Position numbers and translations under genes: made by a program. A stretch of DNA of 64,000 nt from AC-37 sp036389295 (GTDB lineage: Bacteria > Actinomycetota > Thermoleophilia > Solirubrobacterales > Thermoleophilaceae), in NCBI GenBank assembly GCA_036389295.1, contig DASVQB010000041.1, positions 62,001-126,000 of the forward strand. The letters are read 5' to 3'. The notes beneath the pieces are model-generated. The model ran no database searches. It was given only the letters and a program-made list of their open reading frames with translations, and was not told where the DNA came from. Of this stretch, positions 58,974-64,000 are shown in pieces (the stretch's first letter is position 1; every line of letters starts with the position of its first letter).

Positions 58974-59468
58974 TCAGCCGGTCGCGCGCCGCGCCTGCTC
59001 GAGCCGGCCGCGGTCGAGCGGGCGCACCGAGACGATCCGGCTCGGGTGGATCAGGACCGCGCCCTCGTCGGCGTCGAAGTCCTCGTCCCCGCTCGGCTCG
59101 CCCTCGAGCTCGACGAGCTGGCAGCGCTCGTCGAGGTCGGCGTCGCGCTTGACCATGTAGCGGTAGAGCCCGTCCTCGTCGGGGAACACGCTGATGCCGT
59201 CGCGGGAGGAGTCGTCGATCTCGCCCGTCCCCTCGCAGGCCGGGCACTCGTCGCGGTAGCGGAGCTCGCCGTGGCACGACGGACAGGACGGGTCGGCCCC
59301 TCCGGACGCCTTGCACGACTCGCACTCGAACTCGGTCTCGCCCTCGCCGCCGCACTTGTCGCAGCGGCTGCGGACGGTCCCGCTCCACGGCCGGCTCTCC
59401 TGCTCGTCGGGGTCGAGCAGGCGCTCGGGGTCGCGGTCGCCGGGCTCGACGCGGAAGTAGGACTCCAC
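58974..59468 (-). CDS. DnaJ-type zinc-ribbon protein of unknown function
   Basis: The product has 164 residues and a GTG start at 59468. Residues about 35-90 hold four CxxC pairs (CDKCGGEG, CESCKASG, CPSCHGEL, CPACEGTG) like the zinc-binding central domain of DnaJ, but there is no J domain. The N-terminus is acidic and the C-terminus (VFPDEDGLYRYMVKRDADL, ALIHPSRIVSV) is a small alpha/beta unit. It could be a chaperone-like or zinc-storage protein. TATGCT (59477-59482) ends 8 bases before the GTG, so it is leaderless and monocistronic. Confidence 0.65.
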   Translation of the reverse strand: MESYFRVEPGDRDPERLLDPDEQESRPWSGTVRSRCDKCGGEGETEFECESCKASGGADPSCPSCHGELRYRDECPACEGTGEIDDSSRDGISVFPDEDGLYRYMVKRDADLDERCQLVELEGEPSGDEDFDADEGAVLIHPSRIVSVRPLDRGRLEQARRATG

Positions 59469-59476
59469 GGCGGGCG

Positions 59477-59482
59477 AGCATA
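59477..59482 (-). promoter_or_regulatory. -10 element TATGCT of the zinc-ribbon gene
   Basis: Ends 8 bases before the GTG at 59468. Confidence 0.5.
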
Positions 59483-59524
59483 GGCCGGCGTCCGGTCGCC
59501 CGCCCCCCGGGACGGAGGCGTCCC

Positions 59525-59872
59525 CTACGGGCCCACCGTCCACCGCGCGCCGCCCTCGTCGTCGAGCAGCGTCACCGTCGCGTCCGCCACCTGGTCCGGC
59601 CGCGACCCCCTCACGAGGCACCGGAACACGCGCCCCCGCTCGGCTGGCACGCCGCTCGGGCACGCGACCCGCACGACGTCGGTCTCGGGGTGGTCGCGCT
59701 CGATCCCCCGCTCGATCCCACGCTCGATGCGCTGGACCTGTGCCTGCGAGAGCCGCTTCGGCGGCGACTCGAACCGGAGGCCGAGGGTCCCGTCCCCGCT
59801 CCCGTCCCCGCCGCAGCCGGCGCCGGTCGCGCAGAGCGCGGCCAGGCAGGCCGCGACCGCGCAGCGGCTCAC
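59525..59872 (-). CDS. Small predicted lipoprotein (DUF4333-like length)
   Basis: The product has 115 residues and a GTG start overlapping the GT2 stop (GTGA). The signal peptide ends in a lipobox-like LCATGAGC, so the mature protein would be lipid-anchored at about Cys20. The mature part (LSQAQVQRIERGIERGIERDH, VRVACPSGVPAERGRVFRCLV) has two further Cys and the layout of small actinobacterial DUF4333 lipoproteins: an N-terminal helix, then a Cys-containing beta sheet. Function unknown. It is the last gene of the VOC-HAD-GT2 run. Confidence 0.7.
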   Translation of the reverse strand: MSRCAVAACLAALCATGAGCGGDGSGDGTLGLRFESPPKRLSQAQVQRIERGIERGIERDHPETDVVRVACPSGVPAERGRVFRCLVRGSRPDQVADATVTLLDDEGGARWTVGP

Positions 59873-60606
59873 CCCCGCAGGCGCCCCACGACGCGCAGCC
59901 GCAGGAGCGTCCAGACGGCGGGCAGGCCGTCGCGCCAGCTGATCTTCTTGCCCTCGCCGGTGGTCCGGCCGTAGTACGCGATCGGCAGCTGGTAGAGCCG
60001 CAGCTTGCGGTCGAGCACGTTGGCGGTCAGCTCCGGCTCGATCCTGAAGTCGTTCTCGTGGAGCTGGAAGCTGCGGACGATCTCGCCGCGGAACGCCTTG
60101 TAGCCGGTCTCCATGTCGGACAGCGTCGTGTTCCAGAGGACGTTCGTGAGCAGCGCCAGCATGCGGTTGCCCACGAGGTGCCAGAACATGTACGCGCGCT
60201 GCGGCCGGCCGCCGGTGAGCCGCGACCCGTACACGACGTCGGCGTAGCCCTCGACGATCGGGCGGATCAGGTCGACGACGTCGGCCGGGTCGTACTCCAT
60301 GTCCGCGTCCTGGATCACGACGATCTCGCCCGTCGTGCGCGCGAGGCCGGTCCGGACCGCCGCGCCCTTGCCGCGATTCGCGTCGTGCCGCATCGCGAGG
60401 AGCCCGTGGGACTCGGCGTACCGGTCGAGGATGCGAGGCGTGTCGTCGCTCGAGCCGTCGTCGACCGCGATCACCTCGGCGCGGAGCGGGAGGGCGTACA
60501 CGCGCTGGAGGACGTCCTCGATGCTCGCCGCCTCGTTGTACGCGGGGACGACGAAGCTGACGAGCGGGTCGGGGTCGGTCGGGGTGAGCCGGTCGGCGTC
60601 GGCCAT
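59869..60606 (-). CDS. Family 2 glycosyltransferase (dolichol/polyprenyl-phosphate type)
   Basis: The product has 245 residues. VVPAYNEAASIEDVL, IAVDDGSSDDTPRIL, NRGKGAAVRTGL and VIQDADMEYDP are the GT-A motifs (the DAD metal-binding triad is DADME). METGYKAFRGEI and the ELTANVLDRKLRL region are typical of DPM1/Ppm-like enzymes that transfer a sugar from a nucleotide to polyprenyl phosphate. It lacks a C-terminal membrane domain. The ATG abuts the stop of a seven-codon leader (60607-60630), which may tune its translation. Confidence 0.9.
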   Translation of the reverse strand: MADADRLTPTDPDPLVSFVVPAYNEAASIEDVLQRVYALPLRAEVIAVDDGSSDDTPRILDRYAESHGLLAMRHDANRGKGAAVRTGLARTTGEIVVIQDADMEYDPADVVDLIRPIVEGYADVVYGSRLTGGRPQRAYMFWHLVGNRMLALLTNVLWNTTLSDMETGYKAFRGEIVRSFQLHENDFRIEPELTANVLDRKLRLYQLPIAYYGRTTGEGKKISWRDGLPAVWTLLRLRVVGRLRG

Positions 60607-60630
60607 CTAGGCGGGGATCATGCCGTGCAT
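60607..60630 (-). CDS. Predicted leaderless seven-residue leader peptide (MHGMIPA)
   Basis: ATG at 60630 opens a frame of seven codons ending in TAG (60607-60609), directly followed by the GT2 ATG at 60606. TAGGGT (60638-60643) ends 7 bases before this ATG, the leaderless spacing of the region, while the GT2 start has no ribosome site of its own. Reinitiation after the leader would explain GT2 translation. Reality of the peptide is inferred. Confidence 0.45.
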   Translation of the reverse strand: MHGMIPA

Positions 60631-60637
60631 GCCGCGA

Positions 60638-60643
60638 ACCCTA
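60638..60643 (-). promoter_or_regulatory. -10 element TAGGGT of the GT2-lipoprotein unit
   Basis: Its first three bases are the TAG stop of the HAD gene (60641-60643). It ends 7 bases before the leader-peptide ATG. Confidence 0.5.
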
Positions 60644-61477
60644 CGGAGCGGGGGAGTCGGCGGTGCCGAGCACGGCGCGGACGACCGCCCCGGTGTCCGT
60701 CAGGTCCGGGAGGACGGCGTGGGCGCCCGCCTCGGCCAGGGCGGCCTCGTCGTAGGGGCCCGTGGCCACCCCGACGGCCCGCGCGCCGGCCTCGAGCGCG
60801 GCCGCCACGTCGAGCGGCGTGTCGCCGACGAGCACGACGTCGCCGGGGGCCGGCGCGACGCCGCGCGCCCGCTCGGTCCGGGCGCGCGCGATCGCGACCA
60901 GCTCGCCGCGGACCCGGTGGTCCGACCCGTAGGCGCCGCACCGGAGCTCGACCCACTCGAGGAGGCCGAACGGCTGGAGCTTCAGGCGAGCGTTCCGCTC
61001 GACGTTGCCGGTGAGGAGCGACTGGACGACATCGGGCTCCTCGTGGAGGCGGGCCAGCGCGTCTTTCGCGCCCGGCAGCGCGCGCCCGCGGCGGCGGAGC
61101 TCGTCGAGGCGGGCGGCCATGGCGGCGACGAGCTCGTCCTCGAAGCTGTCGAGCATCGCCTCCGGGTCCTCGACGCCGGCGGCCTCGAGCATGTCGAGCG
61201 CGATCTCGAGGTCGGTGCGACCGGCGAACGGCACCATCTCGACGGCGGGCCGGCCGACGAGGCGCTCGAAGACCTCGAGGAACGCGTCGCGGCCGAGCCG
61301 CGCGGCGTCGACGAGCGTGCCGTCGACGTCCCAGAGGACGAGGCGGAGCCGGCCGTCCGCTCGCGCGCCGCGCCCGGGCCGGCCCGCCGGCTCCTCTCGG
61401 GCGCCGTGCCCGGCCGGGCCCGCCGGCTCCCCTCGCGCGCCGCCGTGCCCGGCGGGGCCCGCCGGCTCCCCGCTCAA
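60641..61477 (-). CDS. HAD-superfamily hydrolase (phosphoglycolate-phosphatase-like) with repetitive N-terminal extension
   Basis: The product has 278 residues if it begins at the TTG that overlaps the VOC stop (TTGA). Residues about 2-42 are three degenerate GEPAGPAGHG-type repeats. The HAD core follows: LVLWDVDGTLVD (nucleophile D50, D52), LLTGN (motif II Thr) and GDVVLVGDTPLDVAAALEAGA (motif IV acids). A helical cap lies between. The substrate is unknown. No ATG/GTG/TTG lies between the repeats and the core, so either the extension is translated or initiation is unusual. It is co-transcribed with the VOC gene. Confidence 0.8.
   Translation of the reverse strand: MSGEPAGPAGHGGARGEPAGPAGHGAREEPAGRPGRGARADGRLRLVLWDVDGTLVDAARLGRDAFLEVFERLVGRPAVEMVPFAGRTDLEIALDMLEAAGVEDPEAMLDSFEDELVAAMAARLDELRRRGRALPGAKDALARLHEEPDVVQSLLTGNVERNARLKLQPFGLLEWVELRCGAYGSDHRVRGELVAIARARTERARGVAPAPGDVVLVGDTPLDVAAALEAGARAVGVATGPYDEAALAEAGAHAVLPDLTDTGAVVRAVLGTADSPAP
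61370..61475. repeat. Three degenerate ~36-bp GC repeats at the HAD gene start
   Basis: Units of the GGGGAGCCGGCGGGCCC type encode the GEPAGPAGHG repeats. Being almost pure G and C, they can also form strong alternative stems. Confidence 0.55.
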
Positions 61478-62160
61478 GCGGCGCCCGGCCCCGGCGTCAT
61501 GAACGCGATCGCCGGCGACAGCCCGGCCTCGCGGCGCAGCGTGGCTATCCGCCGGCCGGGCTGGACGGCGTCGCGCGGCTCGCCGAGGCGGTCGCCGAGC
61601 ACCTCCGCGGTCCGGTCGAGCGACTCGACCCCGAACGCGAGGCCCCACAACCGCGCGGGGGCGTCGCGGTCGGCCGCGCCCCGGCTCCCCTCCGGGAACT
61701 CGATCACCTCGAGGATCGCCTCCCCGAGCCGGAAGAACGCCTGGAACCCGCCACCCGCCGGCGTCGGCTCGTCGCGCAGGCGGCGGCAGTCGAGGCCCGC
61801 CGCCTCGAGTGCGGCGACGGTCCTTGCCCTATCAGGTGTGAATGCCACTACATGGTCTACTGTCTTGACGCTGTTTGGGTGAATAGGCGCCGGCTGACCC
61901 GCTGCCGTACGCGAGTCGGAGACCTCGGTCCTGAGGCCGTCGAGGTCGGCGCCGTCGACGCCGCGAAGCGTCCAGCCGACCAGGCCGCGACCCGCGTCCC
62001 GTCCGGCGAGGCGGATCGCGATCGAGCCCACCCGGCACCGGTCGCCGTCTACCTCGAAGCCGGCCTCGCGCCACGGCTGCGGGTCGTCGGCGACAGTCAG
62101 CGACTCGATCGTGGGCCGCGGCGTGCGCGGCTGAGGCGGGACCCCGGCGTCGGTGCTCAT
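61474..62160 (-). CDS. VOC/glyoxalase-fold protein
   Basis: The product has 228 residues. It has two halves typical of the vicinal oxygen chelate fold. The second starts IHPNSVKTVDHVVAFTPDRARTVAALEAAG, the HPNxxxxVDHVV entry of a glyoxalase-like group. It continues FQAFFRLGEAILEVIEFPEG and LWGLAFGVESLDRTAEVLGDRLG. Function and substrate are unknown. Residues 91-112 are encoded by a strikingly low-G+C run of codons. The ATG at 62160 is taken as start; GATCAT ends 7 bases upstream. An ATG three codons earlier is possible. Confidence 0.75.
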   Translation of the reverse strand: MSTDAGVPPQPRTPRPTIESLTVADDPQPWREAGFEVDGDRCRVGSIAIRLAGRDAGRGLVGWTLRGVDGADLDGLRTEVSDSRTAAGQPAPIHPNSVKTVDHVVAFTPDRARTVAALEAAGLDCRRLRDEPTPAGGGFQAFFRLGEAILEVIEFPEGSRGAADRDAPARLWGLAFGVESLDRTAEVLGDRLGEPRDAVQPGRRIATLRREAGLSPAIAFMTPGPGAA

Positions 62161-62233
62161 GCCGGGCATGATCGCCGCTGGCGCGCGACCGCGCGGCGTC
62201 GCCGCCGCTCAGCCTCCGACGCCCGGCTCCCCG

Positions 62234-62239
62234 TAGGAT
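62234..62239 (+). promoter_or_regulatory. -10 element TAGGAT of the alcohol dehydrogenase gene
   Basis: Ends 8 bases before the ATG at 62248. Confidence 0.55.
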
Positions 62240-62247
62240 CCGCCGCC

Positions 62248-63279
62248 ATGCGGCAGCTCACCTTCATCGAGCCCGGCCGGCTCGAGTGGTGGGACGTGGA
62301 CGACCCGGAGCTCCAGGGCGACGGCGAGGCGCTCGTCCGCCCCCTCGCCGTCTCCACCTGCGACCTCGACAGCGCGATCGTGCTCGGCAACGCACCCTTC
62401 GAGGGACCGTTCCCCTTCGGCCACGAGTGCGTGGCCGAGGTCGTCGAGGCCGGCGACGCCGCGGGTCCCGCGCGGCCGGGTCGGCTGGTCAGCGTCCCGT
62501 TCCAGATCTCGTGCGGCGAGTGCGAGCGCTGCCGTCGCGGGCAGACCGGCAACTGCACGGGCGTCCCGCGCACGTCGATGTACGGGCTCGGCCCGCTCGG
62601 CGGCGACTGGGGCGGCTTCCTGTCCGACCTCGTGCGCGTGCCGTTCGCCGCCCACATGCTCACCGAGCTGCCCGACGGCGTCGCGCCCGAGGCGGCCGCC
62701 GGCGTGTCGGACAACCTCGCCGACGCGTGGCGGACGGTCGCGCCGTTCCTCGAGGCCGAGCCTGGCGCGGAGGTGCTCGTCGTGAGCGGATCGCCCGGTC
62801 ACGGCCTCTACGCGCTCGACATCGCGCTCGCGCTCGGCGCCGCGCGCGTCGTCTTCGCCGACACCGACCCCGACCGGCTGCGACGGGCCGAGGAGCGCGG
62901 GGCCGAGGTGGTCGAGGGCTACCCGCGCCGGCTCGGGCCGTTCCCGATCACCGTGAACTCGTCGAGCGAGCACGACGGGCTGATGCTCGCGATCCGCTCG
63001 ACCGCTCCGGACGGGACCTGCACGAGCGCGGGCATCTACTACGAGCCGGAGACGCCGCTCCCGATGCTCGAGATGTACACGAAGGGGATCGTCCTCCGGA
63101 CCGGCCGCGTCCACGCCCGGCCGCTGGCGCCGCCCCTGCTCGAGGCGATCGCCGCCGGCCGCCTCCACCCGGAGCGCGTCACCGCCGGCGTGGTCCCGTG
63201 GGACGAGGCCGACGCCGCCCTCGCGAGCCACGACCAGAAGCTCGTGATCGCCCGCGAGCCCGCCGCCGCCCACGGTTGA
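62248..63279 (+). CDS. Zinc-dependent alcohol dehydrogenase (MDR superfamily)
   Basis: The product has 343 residues. Catalytic zinc ligands are C38 (STCDLD) and H59-E60 (FGHE). The structural zinc is held by C89, C92, C95 and C103 (CGECERCRRGQTGNC). The NAD(P)-binding part has VLVVSGSPGHGLYALDIALALG in place of the usual GxGxxG, with VVFADTDPDRL following, so cofactor preference is uncertain. It is a threonine/sorbitol-dehydrogenase-like medium-chain enzyme of unknown substrate. It is leaderless from 62248. Its stop codon lies inside the stem of a long dyad at 63272-63319. Confidence 0.87.
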   Translation: MRQLTFIEPGRLEWWDVDDPELQGDGEALVRPLAVSTCDLDSAIVLGNAPFEGPFPFGHECVAEVVEAGDAAGPARPGRLVSVPFQISCGECERCRRGQTGNCTGVPRTSMYGLGPLGGDWGGFLSDLVRVPFAAHMLTELPDGVAPEAAAGVSDNLADAWRTVAPFLEAEPGAEVLVVSGSPGHGLYALDIALALGAARVVFADTDPDRLRRAEERGAEVVEGYPRRLGPFPITVNSSSEHDGLMLAIRSTAPDGTCTSAGIYYEPETPLPMLEMYTKGIVLRTGRVHARPLAPPLLEAIAAGRLHPERVTAGVVPWDEADAALASHDQKLVIAREPAAAHG

Positions 63280-63319
63280 AGACTTAGGGACCCCAGGGAC
63301 TCCCAAATCCTTCAACCGT
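63272..63319. terminator. Long inverted repeat (bidirectional terminator) spanning the ADH stop
   Basis: ACGGTTGAAG (63272-63281) and CTTCAACCGT (63310-63319) form a perfect 10-bp stem. Inside it, TTAGGGA and TCCCAAA pair with one mismatch, lengthening the hairpin. The TGA of the dehydrogenase gene is part of the left arm. It separates two convergent genes and is markedly less G+C-rich than its surroundings. Confidence 0.75.
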
Positions 63320-63362
63320 CGACCGGAGGCCGGCTGGCCGACGGCTCGGCAGCCGCGGACGG

Positions 63363-64000
63363 CTAGCGCTCGGCGGCCAGGCGCCTCAGCCCCAGGCCCA
63401 GGCCGAGCAGCAGCAGCGCCGCCGCGGCCGTGGCCGCGAGGTCGCGACCGGTGATCGGGAGGCCGCTCGCGCTCGCCGGCTGCGGCGGGCAGTCCCCGCT
63501 CCGGCGCTGGGTGCGCACGGTGACGGTCGTGACCTGCCGGCGCACGCCGACGGTCATCTCGGTGGCGCCGGCCGGGCTCGAGTAGGCCGACTGCGCGGAC
63601 ACCGACCGGCGGACCCGGGTCTCCCGTACGACGGGAACCTGCCGGACCTCGGCCCTGACGTCGCCCCGCGCGGGATCGCAGTCGGACCGGGCGCGCGAAG
63701 CGGACCCGCCGCGATCGCCGGCGCCGCCCGCCGAGCCACCGCGGTTGTCGCCGCCGTCAGCGCCGGTGGAGCCGCCGCCGGCCGAGCCGCCGCGGTTGTC
63801 GGAGCCGCCCCCGCCGGTGGAGCCGCCCCCGCCGGTGGAGCCGCCACCCTTGTCGCCTCCGTCAGCGCCGGTGGAGCCGCCGCCGCTCGCGGAGTCGCCG
63901 CCCTTGTCAGTGCCGTCCCCGCCGGTGCCTTCGTCGGAGCCGCCCCCACCGGTGCCGCCCGCGCCGGCCGAGCCGCCGCTCTTGTCGGAGCCGCTTCCGC
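63363..64000 (-). CDS. LPITG-anchored surface protein with Gly/Ser/Asp repeat stalk (N-terminus outside window)
   Basis: The minus-strand frame is open from the TAG at 63363 to the right edge, about 212 codons, so the start lies outside. The visible N-terminal part is low complexity: Gly, Ser, Asp, Lys, Asn and Thr in units such as GGSTGADGGDKGG, a stalk-like sequence. A small folded part follows with two Cys (SDCDPARGD and SGDCPPQ) and VRRQVTTVTVRTQRR. The sorting signal is LPITG, then a hydrophobic span and RRLAAER. It should be anchored by a sortase; the only sortase gene in the window is at 6594-7259. A GTG at 63602 is internal. Confidence 0.78.
   Translation of the reverse strand, partial: GSGSDKSGGSAGAGGTGGGGSDEGTGGDGTDKGGDSASGGGSTGADGGDKGGGSTGGGGSTGGGGSDNRGGSAGGGSTGADGGDNRGGSAGGAGDRGGSASRARSDCDPARGDVRAEVRQVPVVRETRVRRSVSAQSAYSSPAGATEMTVGVRRQVTTVTVRTQRRSGDCPPQPASASGLPITGRDLAATAAAALLLLGLGLGLRRLAAER

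Noticed and set aside
63363..63602. A separate 79-residue protein starting at GTG 63602
   Set aside because: The frame is open through the right edge with a continuous repeat stalk, so the GTG is internal to a larger gene.

Overview
The window is very G+C-rich with tightly packed genes, short or overlapping junctions and many GTG/TTG starts. It has six consecutive Mce proteins, a SUF iron-sulfur system with SufU and an Rrf2 regulator, LAxTG/LPxTG sortase proteins, an AfsA-type hotdog protein and PucR/STAND regulators. Together these point to an actinobacterial chromosome, plausibly a deep-branching class such as Thermoleophilia. The class is an inference. No rRNA, tRNA, IS element, prophage or CRISPR array was seen.

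Layout. 1-6052: the N-terminus of an acetone-carboxylase-beta/hydantoinase-type protein, a secreted GH84 enzyme, a DUF892 ferritin-like protein with a Ser/Arg/Lys repeat tail, a PfkB kinase divergent from an FkbM methyltransferase, and an XRE-nucleotidyltransferase fusion whose -10 box lies in a palindrome. 6084-9842 (minus): an envelope operon of clan-A glycosidase, class-A-beta-lactamase-like protein, a 99-residue LARTG sortase substrate, its sortase and a Gly-rich membrane protein. 9879-21848: M16 peptidase, RNase D, a second clan-A glycosidase, a methyltransferase, a NifU-like protein, a GH15 enzyme, an M15-like secreted protein, an M20 peptidase, an alkylsulfatase-like hydrolase, an MFS transporter and a SnoaL-like protein. 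21855-30842: six translationally coupled mce genes with no YrbE permease beside them. 30963-43644: the SUF genes in two blocks (Rieske-sufB-sufD and rrf2-sufC-sufS-sufU). Between the blocks lie an exporter/AfsA-like/FAD-oxidoreductase operon, a BtrH-like protein and a SpoIVB/S55-like protein. 43957-52034: a response regulator, a PucR regulator, a coiled-coil protein, an acyl desaturase and a STAND ATPase. 52068-55515: a haem cassette of catalase-like protein, two mutually related unknown proteins and a Dyp-type peroxidase. 55512-64000: enoyl-CoA hydratase, degenerate MBL protein, MscS channel, isoaspartyl peptidase, a DnaJ-type zinc-ribbon protein, a VOC-HAD-GT2-lipoprotein run, a zinc alcohol dehydrogenase and a truncated LPITG surface protein.

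Expression. About twenty genes have a TANNNT-like hexamer ending 6-9 bases before the start codon and no Shine-Dalgarno sequence. This is the arrangement of leaderless mRNAs, and it corrects several starts: TTG at 9842 and 12448, ATG rather than ATG/GTG at 14227 and 40550, and apparently ATC at 16753. In several places the -10 box re-uses the stop codon of the preceding gene. Operon-internal genes instead use GTGA/ATGA/TGATG overlaps or AGGAGG-type sites.

The most unusual material is the AfsA-like cassette inside the split SUF locus, the haem peroxidase cassette with its paralogous pair, the palindrome-controlled HTH-nucleotidyltransferase, the sortase operon with its miniature substrate, and a seven-codon leaderless leader peptide abutting a GT2 gene. 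All functional calls come from reading the sequence. No database search was run.
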